A stretch of DNA of 54,673 nucleotides from Desulfobacteraceae bacterium (GTDB lineage Bacteria; Desulfobacterota; Desulfobacteria; Desulfobacterales; RPRI01). Below are positions 24,530 through 32,255 of the stretch, one piece after another (the first letter of the stretch is position 1; each line of letters opens with the position of its first letter). The notes beneath the pieces were generated by a model, which searched no databases, had not been told where the DNA came from, and worked only from the letters and a program-made list of their open reading frames with translations. A program made the translations under genes and the position numbers. The stretch spans positions 1 through 54,673 of the forward strand of contig JAABQB010000017.1 of the NCBI GenBank assembly GCA_011391695.1, read 5' to 3'.

Positions 24530-27139
24530 ATGAATATATTAAAGAGCAAAATAAGGAAATGGATCAACAGGATTCTTCAGGATTCACATAACTATTTTAC
24601 CTGCCATCTCCCGGGAAATGTAAGTTTTTTTTCATCCAATACTCTGAAACTTTTCTTCTCCGGAATTAAAATCGATTCCGATCAGCTTAACGGGCTGAAA
24701 AACATTCCTGAAAACGCAATTGTTATCTATGCCGCTAAATTTAAAAGCCACTTCGAGTTTTTATTCTCCTATACCCGTTACAGTGAAAACAAACTCCCCT
24801 TTCCAGAAATCGGTTTCGATTACAAGGTGTTCATTTGGCAGCCTATTCCGCGTGTATTGAGAACATTGCTTTCATATCTTGATTATTTTTTTCAGAACAA
24901 GTCGTTTCCCAATCCCTATAAAAGCGGCTACATAAGAGATGAACTTTTAAACGGAAAATCAGCCTTCCTTTCGCTTGTTGAAGGCAAGGCATTTTACAGG
25001 CGGTTCGTAAAGTCGGAGACCGATCCTTTATCCTACCTTATTGAATTGCAGAAAATAACCGAAAGGCCGGTGTATATTGTTCCGCAAATCATGTCTTTCG
25101 GGAAAAATCCCATGCGGGCGACCCCTTATTTAACAGACATTATATTCGGAACTCCCGATAATCCGGGCAGACTGAGGAAAATAGCAACTCTTTTCAAATA
25201 TCCGGAAAAAGTAATTGTTGAGATTTCCGAACCGGTTAATCTGAAAAGTTTTCTTGAATCAAAAGAGGTTCAGGAAAGAGGAATCGAACATCAGTCCCTT
25301 ATTTTAAGGCGGGATCTTCTTCGCCAGTTAAACCGCCACCGCCAGAGCATAATCGGGCCTGTTCTCAAATCAAGAGAAGAGCTTAAAGAGAGCATCCTCA
25401 CAAATGCACGTTTCCAGGAATTCCTCGATAATTATTCGAAATCCAGGAATATGCCCGCCCAGAATATACGAAAAGAGGTTAATGAATATATTGAAGAAAT
25501 TGCAGCGAATTATAATATTGCCTTTATAAGAGTATTTGCAGAAATTGTCGGCTGGATCATTAATACCATGTTCGATGGCTACACAGTCAACACTGATGGC
25601 CTGAACAAAGTAAAAAACATGTCATTAAAAGGCCCCCTTATATTAATTCCGTGCCATAAAAGTCATATCGATTACCTTATACTTTCTTATCTGCTCTATA
25701 CCAACAACATGCCCTGCCCCCATATAGCTGCCGGCAAGAACCTCTCTTTCTGGCCTATTGGCCCGCTTTTCAGGAGGGGCGGTGCTTTTTTCATCAGGCG
25801 TACTTTCAGAGGGGCAGCCCTGTATTCAAGGGTATTTTCTGAATATATTTCCAAGCTGCTCGGAGAAGGGTTTAACATAGAGTTTTTTATCGAAGGAGGA
25901 AGAAGCAGAACCGGCAAGCTTATCCTTCCCAAGCTAGGACTCCTTTCAATCCTTCTTGATGCCTATAAGAAAGGCGCCTGCAAAGACATGATAATAGCCC
26001 CCATTTTTATAGGATATGACAGGGTAATTGAAGAAAGCTCGTATTTAGACGAGCTTGAAGGCGCTCAAAAAAAACCTGAAAATTTTTCCCAGGTCATAAA
26101 AGCCAGAAAATTTCTGAAGAAAAAATACGGCAAAGTATATATTCAGTTCAATGACCCGATATCTTTAAACGAGTTATTCAATGAAAAAGATATTCAGCTG
26201 AAAAGCATGACATCGAAAGATCAGAACGCTTTGTGCCGCAATCTTGGGTACAGGATAATAAACTCAATAAACGATGTTTCCGTTGTTACTCCATTTTCCA
26301 TTACTGCCTGCTCCGTTCTGAACTGTTCGAGAAAGAGATTTAATTATGATCGCATCATCTTTTCTGTTGATACTTACATGAAATACCTCACTTCACTGGG
26401 CGCGAAGCTGTCAGATACGCTCATTTCCGATTTCAAATACGCGATTGAACAGGTTCTCGATTCCTATGTGCAGAGAAAATTTATTGAACCGGTTCAAATG
26501 GAAAAGGAGAGCCGCTCAGTTACCAGGGAATTTTCAGTAAATGTTAACAAGCGTCCCGCAATGGAATATTATAAAAACAACTGCATTTCGTTCTTTGTTC
26601 CTGCTGCAATAACGGCCCTTGAAATTCTTAATCTGGAATCATTCCAGTTCCAGGCATCCAGCCTTCATTCAGGGTATGATTTTCAGCAAAATTTCTTCAA
26701 ATATGAGTTTGCGTACGATGTCGACAAAACTCCCGAATACTTTGTCCGCAAAAACATAAAGACATTTATAGATGACGCTATCCTTGTTCCTCACGAAACT
26801 CTTCCTGATACGTACAACGTAACATCGGCAGGTTTGAATAAATTGAAGTCATTTTCTATTTTTTTAAAACCCTATTACGAATCATACTATGTAGTTCTTA
26901 ATTATTTCATGAAAACTTCCCGGAATGAAGCTGACGCCAAGGAACGCATCAAAAAAATTCAAAATATAGGAAACAGGATGTATAAAAGAAATAGAATAGA
27001 ACGAAATGAAGCTTTATCGAAAGTTTACTATACAAATGCAATTGATTTCTTCAACAACAAGGGAATCAAAAACTCCGAAGAAACGGATAAGATAAAATTC
27101 TATGAAGATGCCATTCAGAAATATTTGAGCTTTCTTTAA
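24530..27139 (+). CDS. plsB: PlsB-like glycerol-3-phosphate acyltransferase
   Basis: An 869-aa member of the long PlsB/GPAT family, which acylates the sn-1 position of glycerol-3-phosphate at the inner membrane. The acyltransferase block I is CHKSHIDYLILSYLL, an HX4D motif with His 376 and Asp 381; block III is FFIEGGRSRTGKLILPKLG near residue 455; block IV includes IIAPIFIGYDRVIEE. The N-terminal 300 residues carry a second, diverged acyltransferase-like region (VIYAAKFKSHFEFLF). Length fits the family (about 800-850), slightly long. No ribosome site is obvious before the ATG. The MurU-AmgK gene follows after 10 nt. Confidence 0.87.
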   Translation: MNILKSKIRKWINRILQDSHNYFTCHLPGNVSFFSSNTLKLFFSGIKIDSDQLNGLKNIPENAIVIYAAKFKSHFEFLFSYTRYSENKLPFPEIGFDYKVFIWQPIPRVLRTLLSYLDYFFQNKSFPNPYKSGYIRDELLNGKSAFLSLVEGKAFYRRFVKSETDPLSYLIELQKITERPVYIVPQIMSFGKNPMRATPYLTDIIFGTPDNPGRLRKIATLFKYPEKVIVEISEPVNLKSFLESKEVQERGIEHQSLILRRDLLRQLNRHRQSIIGPVLKSREELKESILTNARFQEFLDNYSKSRNMPAQNIRKEVNEYIEEIAANYNIAFIRVFAEIVGWIINTMFDGYTVNTDGLNKVKNMSLKGPLILIPCHKSHIDYLILSYLLYTNNMPCPHIAAGKNLSFWPIGPLFRRGGAFFIRRTFRGAALYSRVFSEYISKLLGEGFNIEFFIEGGRSRTGKLILPKLGLLSILLDAYKKGACKDMIIAPIFIGYDRVIEESSYLDELEGAQKKPENFSQVIKARKFLKKKYGKVYIQFNDPISLNELFNEKDIQLKSMTSKDQNALCRNLGYRIINSINDVSVVTPFSITACSVLNCSRKRFNYDRIIFSVDTYMKYLTSLGAKLSDTLISDFKYAIEQVLDSYVQRKFIEPVQMEKESRSVTREFSVNVNKRPAMEYYKNNCISFFVPAAITALEILNLESFQFQASSLHSGYDFQQNFFKYEFAYDVDKTPEYFVRKNIKTFIDDAILVPHETLPDTYNVTSAGLNKLKSFSIFLKPYYESYYVVLNYFMKTSRNEADAKERIKKIQNIGNRMYKRNRIERNEALSKVYYTNAIDFFNNKGIKNSEETDKIKFYEDAIQKYLSFL

Positions 27140-27149
27140 TGGTGAACCC

Positions 27150-28874
27150 ATGAAAGCCCTTATTCTTGCCGCAGGCCTCGGAACCAGACTTCTCCCGTAC
27201 ACTGAACACACACCCAAACCGCTGTTTCCTTTGGGTGGCCGCCCTCTGATAGATATCATAATCAAGGGGCTTGAGGCTTCAGGCTGTGAATCAATAATAA
27301 TAAACACTCACCACCTGCATAACAGGATAATTGATTTTATAAACTCCTGCAAATACTCTATTCCAGTGATAACACGCCATGAGCCTGTAATTTTAGGAAC
27401 CGCGGGAGCCATAAAAAATGTGAGCGATTTCTGGAATAACAAACCTTTTATAGTAATAAACAGTGATATCTTTACCGATATTGACCTTCGCGAAGTTTAT
27501 TCTTTTCATATCAGGCACGGGCACCCGGCAACTCTTGTGTTGACGGATTGCGAAGAATTCAACAATGTGCCGGTTGATGATGACAATTTTATTCTGGGAT
27601 TTGATAAGAATACGGATCCTTTTCTCGGCCTGGAAACCATTAACGATATTTCCCTTGAATCCCGCCACAGAGATAAAAAGAGATTTGCCTTTACAGGAAT
27701 TCAGGTCTTGAGCCCTGAAGTTCTTGATTACATTCCGGCAAATAAATTCTCGCACAGCATCGATGTGTACAGGCAGATGCTGGCTTGCGGTAAAAAAATT
27801 TATTCTTACCTTCCCCCGAAACACTCATGGAATGATCTTGGAACTCCTGAGAGATATAAAGAAGCGGCAATAGGTGAATTGACTCCCGGGGCATTTAAAG
27901 CGGCCTTTCCGGATTGCAATTGCGAGGATGTCAGAATATCAGAACTTAAGGGCGACGGATCCGACAGGAAATGGTTCCGGCTGACCTCAAAAAACAATTC
28001 TCTTATAATGGCAGATCATGGCATAAGAAGGACTCTTTCGACAAACGAAACCGACTCATTTATTGCAATCGGCAAACACCTGTATGCAAAAGGACTGCCT
28101 GTCCCCGGGATTATCCTTCATGATTCCTTTTCAGGTATCGTTTTTCTTCAAGATCTGGGGGATATTAAACTGCAAAATATTATCATCGATTCCGTAAACC
28201 GGAGCGAAATTCTGTCGTGGTATAAAGAGGCTATAGGTATTCTTGCAGAGCTTTCTCTTGCCGGCAAAAAAGGGTTTGACACTTCATGGACATATCAGAG
28301 TCCTTATTACAATACTGATCTCATACTCGAAAAGGAATGCAAATATTTTACCGATTCATTTTTAAGGGGCTATCTTAATAAAAAGATTGACTTTGAAGAA
28401 TTCAAAAATGAATTTGTAAAAATAGCATCAAGGGCTATGGAACACCAGATTACAGGATTCATGCACAGAGACATGCAGTCCCGGAACATCATGGTAAAAG
28501 ATGGAAAAATGTATTTCATAGATTTTCAGGGTGGACGAATAGGACCGCTTCAATACGACCTTGCTTCACTCCTCATCGATCCATATGTCTCTCTTCCTTC
28601 CGGAATGCGTCTGGAACTCCTTGATTATTGCGCCGGAATGATTTCTGCTGCCATTGGAATTGATGCCGATAAGTTCAGCCTTTGTTTCAAATACTGTTCG
28701 ATAGCCCGAAATTTCCAGATTCTGGGAGCTTTTGGCCACTTAAGCAGGGTTAAGGGAAAAACCTTTTTTGAACAATATATCCCCGCGGCAATTACGACAC
28801 TCAAAGAAAGCTTCAGACAGCTTGAAAGAAATGAGTTTCCGAAACTGAAAGCGCTTATTGACAACCTGTTGTAA
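27150..28874 (+). CDS. Fused MurNAc-1-P uridylyltransferase and anomeric MurNAc kinase (MurU-AmgK)
   Basis: A 574-aa two-domain protein. Residues 1 to about 235 are a sugar-1-phosphate nucleotidyltransferase: LILAAGLGTRLLPYTEHTPKPLFPLGGRP, then VINSDIFTDIDLREV and HSWNDLGTPERY, as in MurU. Residues about 245-574 are an aminoglycoside-phosphotransferase-like kinase: GDGSDRKWFRLT, the catalytic HRDMQSRNIMV near residue 439 and the metal-binding IDFQGGRIGPLQYDLASLL near 456, a form characteristic of AmgK. Together these would phosphorylate MurNAc at C1 and make UDP-MurNAc, the recycling route known from Pseudomonas as two separate genes. GlcNAc or another sugar as substrate cannot be excluded. 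It is 10 nt from plsB and near NamZ. Confidence 0.82.
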   Translation: MKALILAAGLGTRLLPYTEHTPKPLFPLGGRPLIDIIIKGLEASGCESIIINTHHLHNRIIDFINSCKYSIPVITRHEPVILGTAGAIKNVSDFWNNKPFIVINSDIFTDIDLREVYSFHIRHGHPATLVLTDCEEFNNVPVDDDNFILGFDKNTDPFLGLETINDISLESRHRDKKRFAFTGIQVLSPEVLDYIPANKFSHSIDVYRQMLACGKKIYSYLPPKHSWNDLGTPERYKEAAIGELTPGAFKAAFPDCNCEDVRISELKGDGSDRKWFRLTSKNNSLIMADHGIRRTLSTNETDSFIAIGKHLYAKGLPVPGIILHDSFSGIVFLQDLGDIKLQNIIIDSVNRSEILSWYKEAIGILAELSLAGKKGFDTSWTYQSPYYNTDLILEKECKYFTDSFLRGYLNKKIDFEEFKNEFVKIASRAMEHQITGFMHRDMQSRNIMVKDGKMYFIDFQGGRIGPLQYDLASLLIDPYVSLPSGMRLELLDYCAGMISAAIGIDADKFSLCFKYCSIARNFQILGAFGHLSRVKGKTFFEQYIPAAITTLKESFRQLERNEFPKLKALIDNLL

Positions 28875-28909
28875 TCTGATTGCCCTTCTGATATATAACC
28901 CAAAATGAT

Positions 28910-28967
28910 GGACTTGTAAAAAGTCAGGGCCTCACACCAAGCCACAAAGATCACAAAGTTAACATGT
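28910..28967. repeat. Repeat P3, left half of the P1 element
   Basis: GATGGACTTGTAAAAAGTCAG followed by CTCACACCAAGCCACAAAG and ending AACATGT, matching 3105-3171 almost base for base over its inner 45 bp. It is interrupted at AACATGT by MITE-like copy 3. A second TAATGGACTCGTTAAAAGC in the same orientation lies at about 29136-29154, on the other side. Confidence 0.65.
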
Positions 28968-29121
28968 GAGCCAATTGCACAAGTTGTCATTCCCGTGCAG
29001 ACGGGAATCCAGGAATTTTTGCAATATATTGAAAAGACTGGATAGCGCTGTGCTTCACTATGTGCCCCACTTTCGTGGGAATGACAAATTCTTCTCTTTT
29101 TAGGACTTTTGCAATTGGCTC
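28968..29121. mobile_element. MITE-like element, copy 3 (different interior)
   Basis: A 154-bp element starting GAGCCAATTGCACAAGT and ending ACTTTTGCAATTGGCTC, the best-matched terminal repeats of the family. Its interior differs from copies 1, 2 and 4: it has GTCATTCCCGTGCAGACGGG with GGAATCC, and a distant TTTCGTGGGAATGAC partner. Flanks ATGT and ATAT do not form an exact duplication. It interrupts repeat P3, upstream of dapB. Confidence 0.75.
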
Positions 29122-29173
29122 ATATATTCAAAAATAATGGACTCGTTAAAAGCTGCAAACTATGGAGGTAATT

Positions 29174-30010
29174 ATGAACCGGATAAAAGTCATGGTAAAC
29201 GGGTTGCCCGGAAACATGGCTGCAAATGTGGCAAGACATGTTTTAGATGACGAACGATTTGAGCTTATCCCTTTTTCACTTACAGGTCCTGAAATAATTG
29301 AAAAAGAATATGCAACCTCCTCGCTTCAAATCCGTCTTGTTCATCCCGGGGAGAGACAGGATATCATAAATGAAATTAAGAAAAGAGAAGACAGTTTTAT
29401 AAGCATTGACTATACACATCCATCTGCCGTAAACAGCAACGCTGAATTTTTCTGCAGCAATTCTCTGCCATTTGTTATGGGCACAACCGGAGGAGACAGG
29501 AATAAACTTGCTGAAACCGTCTTTTCTTCCGGTATATGCGCCATAATTTCACCGAACATGGCAAAGCAAATAGTCGGTTTCCAGGCAATGATGGAATATG
29601 CTGCTAAAACATTTCCGGATCTGTTCAGGGGTTATTCATTGACCGTAAAAGAGAGCCATCAAAAAGGAAAGGCCGATACAAGCGGAACAGCCAAGACAAT
29701 TGTCGGCTATTTTAACAGGCTTGGAATTCCATTCACAGAACAGGAAATTTCGATGGAACGCGATCCTGAAAGACAAAAAAGCGTCTGGGGGATACCACCG
29801 GAATTTATAAAAGGACACGGATGGCATACCTATACGCTTGTTTCAGATGATAAAACGGTCAAATTTGAGTTTTCCCACAATGTCAACGGCCGTGATATTT
29901 ATGCCAAGGGAACTCTTGACGCCATATTCTTTCTGGACACTAAGATAAAAGAAGGAGTAAAAGGCAGAGTTTTTTCGATGATTGATGTCTTACAGGGATC
30001 AGGGATTTAA
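29174..30010 (+). CDS. dapB: 4-hydroxy-tetrahydrodipicolinate reductase, plant-type DapB
   Basis: A 278-aa DapB-like reductase of lysine/diaminopimelate synthesis. It starts [20 protein letters not shown] instead of the usual Gxx[18 protein letters not shown] and VMGTTGGDR are the NAD(P)H-binding parts. The catalytic region reads [15 protein letters not shown] in place of the common E-HH..K.D.PSGTA, so the second His is Gln and Pro is missing, as I recall for the plant-type subfamily. An in-frame ATG 12 nt upstream carries the GGAGG of the ribosome site, so I start at 29174. The C-terminal QGSG is encoded by a CAGGGATCAGGG word of repeat family X. Confidence 0.85.
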   Translation: MNRIKVMVNGLPGNMAANVARHVLDDERFELIPFSLTGPEIIEKEYATSSLQIRLVHPGERQDIINEIKKREDSFISIDYTHPSAVNSNAEFFCSNSLPFVMGTTGGDRNKLAETVFSSGICAIISPNMAKQIVGFQAMMEYAAKTFPDLFRGYSLTVKESHQKGKADTSGTAKTIVGYFNRLGIPFTEQEISMERDPERQKSVWGIPPEFIKGHGWHTYTLVSDDKTVKFEFSHNVNGRDIYAKGTLDAIFFLDTKIKEGVKGRVFSMIDVLQGSGI

Positions 30011-30054
30011 GCTTTTATATTACAGCGGTTTTTTTCACAAATATGGAGGATAAC

Positions 30055-30654
30055 ATGAAAAAGTATTTTATTTTATTGCTTGGATTAATATCTGTTCTTG
30101 CTTTAACCGGTTGCGGATACAATACGATGCAGGCGAATGAAGAGGCTGTTTTTGCGGCATGGGGAGATGTCGAGGCAAGCTACCAGCGCCGTCTTGACCT
30201 GATACCCAACCTTGTCGAAACGGTTAAAGGTTATGCAAAACATGAAGTGGAAACACTTACGGCTGTTGTCGAAGCAAGGGCCAAGGCCGGATCCATACAG
30301 ATTTCAAAAGATATGGTAAACAATCCTGAAACATTCGGCAAATTTCAGCAGGCTCAGGGAGAGCTTTCAGGCGCTCTTTCGAGACTTATGGTTATTGTTG
30401 AGAGGTACCCTGATTTGAAGGCAAATCAGAATTTTCTTGATTTGCAGAATCAGCTTGAAGGGACTGAAAACAGAATAAACGTTGCAAGAGTCAGATATAA
30501 CAAATCCGTTCAGGATTTTAACACGAGTATCAGAATTTTCCCCAACTCTCTGACCAACTCCCTTCTTCTCCATCTTGCGCGCAAAGAGCCTTTTAAGGCT
30601 GAAGAGGCTGCAAAAACCGCCCCGAAAGTAAGCTTTTCAGACAAAAAGGATTAA
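30055..30654 (+). CDS. LemA-family lipoprotein
   Basis: A 199-aa LemA-family protein. It starts with a lipoprotein signal, [20 protein letters not shown], with the lipobox LTGC. The LemA core follows: [37 protein letters not shown] and the conserved [19 protein letters not shown]. The frame opens at an ATG 12 nt upstream that contains GGAGGA, the ribosome site for the ATG at 30055. The LemA function is unclear; the family often sits beside TPM-domain proteins, as here (11 nt to the next gene). Confidence 0.9.
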   Translation: MKKYFILLLGLISVLALTGCGYNTMQANEEAVFAAWGDVEASYQRRLDLIPNLVETVKGYAKHEVETLTAVVEARAKAGSIQISKDMVNNPETFGKFQQAQGELSGALSRLMVIVERYPDLKANQNFLDLQNQLEGTENRINVARVRYNKSVQDFNTSIRIFPNSLTNSLLLHLARKEPFKAEEAAKTAPKVSFSDKKD

Positions 30655-30665
30655 AGACATATTTC

Positions 30666-31529
30666 ATGTTAAACTGGTTTATAGTACTTATTTTTGTAAT
30701 TTCCCCTTGTTACGCCGGAGCGCTTGACGTTCCTGCCCTAAAAGGCAGAGTAAATGACTATGCTTCCGTTCTCTCTCCGGAAACGGAGAACAAACTGGAA
30801 GAGAAGCTGTCTGCACTTGAAAGCAGCGATTCGACCCAGGTTGTTGTGCTGACCATACCCTCTCTGGAGGGAGAAGCTCTGGAGCAGTTTTCAATAAAGA
30901 TAGCCGAAGAATGGAAAATCGGGCAAAAGAATAAGGACAACGGAGCCATTCTTATCATTTCAAAAAATGACCGTAAAATCAGGATCGAAGTGGGTCGGGG
31001 CCTTGAAGGGAAGCTGACAGACCTGCTGTCCGGGCGAATAATACAATATGAGATTGTTCCAAAATTCAGGGAAGGCAATTTTGACGGAGGTATCGAGGCT
31101 GGAGTAAATGCCATCGTTTCTATAGTTCATGGTGAATATACCTCATCAGGATCAGATGCCAGACCTCAGAAAAAAGGGGGAAACCCTTTCATTTCGCTCA
31201 TAATTTTTCTATTTGTTTTTACAGCTGCCTTATCCGGATTTTCAAAAACACTCGGCGGTGTCTCGGGAGCGGCTCTTCTTCCGGCAATATCCCTGTTTTC
31301 CTTTCCTGGCATTTCTTTACCATTGCTTGGTCTTATTGCCATTGCCGGTTTTTTCTTCGGTCTTTTTGCCGGCGCCGTCATGGCAGGAGGAGGGAAGACT
31401 TATTCGAGAGGAACTGGAACCGGCGGTTTCGGCGGTGGGAGTTTCGGCGGTGGCGGCGGTTTCGGTGGGGGTGGTTTTTCAGGCGGTGGAGGAAGTTTCG
31501 GAGGCGGAGGATCTTCAGGAAGCTGGTAA
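30666..31529 (+). CDS. TPM-domain protein, YgcG-like, with Gly-rich tail
   Basis: A 287-aa secreted/membrane TPM-domain protein. The signal peptide is the first 18 or so residues (ending CYAGA). The TPM domain runs from about residue 22 to 155 (LKGRVNDYASVLSPETE; QVVVLTIPSLEGEALEQFS; GAILIISKNDRKIRIEVGRGLEG). Two hydrophobic segments follow (about 176-195 and 215-235), then a C-terminal tail of repeated GGGSFGGGGGFGGGG. This layout is that of YgcG/Psb32-like proteins. It is cotranscribed with lemA. Confidence 0.88.
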   Translation: MLNWFIVLIFVISPCYAGALDVPALKGRVNDYASVLSPETENKLEEKLSALESSDSTQVVVLTIPSLEGEALEQFSIKIAEEWKIGQKNKDNGAILIISKNDRKIRIEVGRGLEGKLTDLLSGRIIQYEIVPKFREGNFDGGIEAGVNAIVSIVHGEYTSSGSDARPQKKGGNPFISLIIFLFVFTAALSGFSKTLGGVSGAALLPAISLFSFPGISLPLLGLIAIAGFFFGLFAGAVMAGGGKTYSRGTGTGGFGGGSFGGGGGFGGGGFSGGGGSFGGGGSSGSW

Positions 31530-31544
31530 AAAGGAAATATATCA

Positions 31545-32255
31545 ATGAAAATTAAGGCATCAGAGTTTTTCAGCCCGGAAGAGAAAGAACACATTGCAAA
31601 TTCCATTAAAAAAGCTGAATCTGCGACTTCCGGCGAAATAGTATTAATGGTTCTTGATTCCAGCGATTCGTACAATGAAGCTGAAACATTCGGAGCTTTT
31701 ATCCTTGCCGGCTTTTTTTCGCTCTTATTTGAATTGATAAAATCATCCGTACTCGTATTTGAACCGGGCTGGGAATCCGGTAATCTGTTTTTTCTATATA
31801 ATTTTTTTATCGAAGCCGCAAAAAGTGCCAGTATCTGGACTTATATCCCGATGGTTTTTATCCTCTACTTCTTTTTTAAATTCATATTATCAAAACTGCC
31901 CGAAATAAAAATTCTTTTCGTATCGGGGAAACGCATTGAAGAGACTGTCAGAGAGCGTGCTGTCATGGCTTTTTATGAAAAGGAATTATATAAAACAAAG
32001 GACGAAACCGGGATTCTTATTTTTATTTCACTTCTTGAACACCGGGTATGGATACTCGGAGACAGGGGCATAAATGCAAAAATAGCCCCTGATTTCTGGA
32101 GGGAAATCGCCTCGGATCTTTCCGCAGGAATTAAGAAAAGAGAATATGGGAAATCCGCATGTCAGGCAATATCAAAATGCGGCGAAGAGTTAACCAGGTA
32201 TTTTCCTGTAAAAAAGGATGATGTCAATGAACTGACAGACGAGGTTATTCTATGA
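31545..32255 (+). CDS. Second TPM-domain membrane protein
   Basis: A 236-aa protein whose N-terminus, FFSPEEKEHIANSIKKAESATSGEIVLMVLD, and C-terminal half, AVMAFYEKELYKTKDETGILIFISLLEHRVWILGD, form the two parts of a TPM domain. Between them are two hydrophobic stretches, about residues 48-62 and 95-120. There is no signal peptide. It follows the YgcG-like gene by 15 nt, completing a LemA-TPM-TPM cluster, and its last 6 nt overlap the convergent alaS gene. Confidence 0.82.
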   Translation: MKIKASEFFSPEEKEHIANSIKKAESATSGEIVLMVLDSSDSYNEAETFGAFILAGFFSLLFELIKSSVLVFEPGWESGNLFFLYNFFIEAAKSASIWTYIPMVFILYFFFKFILSKLPEIKILFVSGKRIEETVRERAVMAFYEKELYKTKDETGILIFISLLEHRVWILGDRGINAKIAPDFWREIASDLSAGIKKREYGKSACQAISKCGEELTRYFPVKKDDVNELTDEVIL

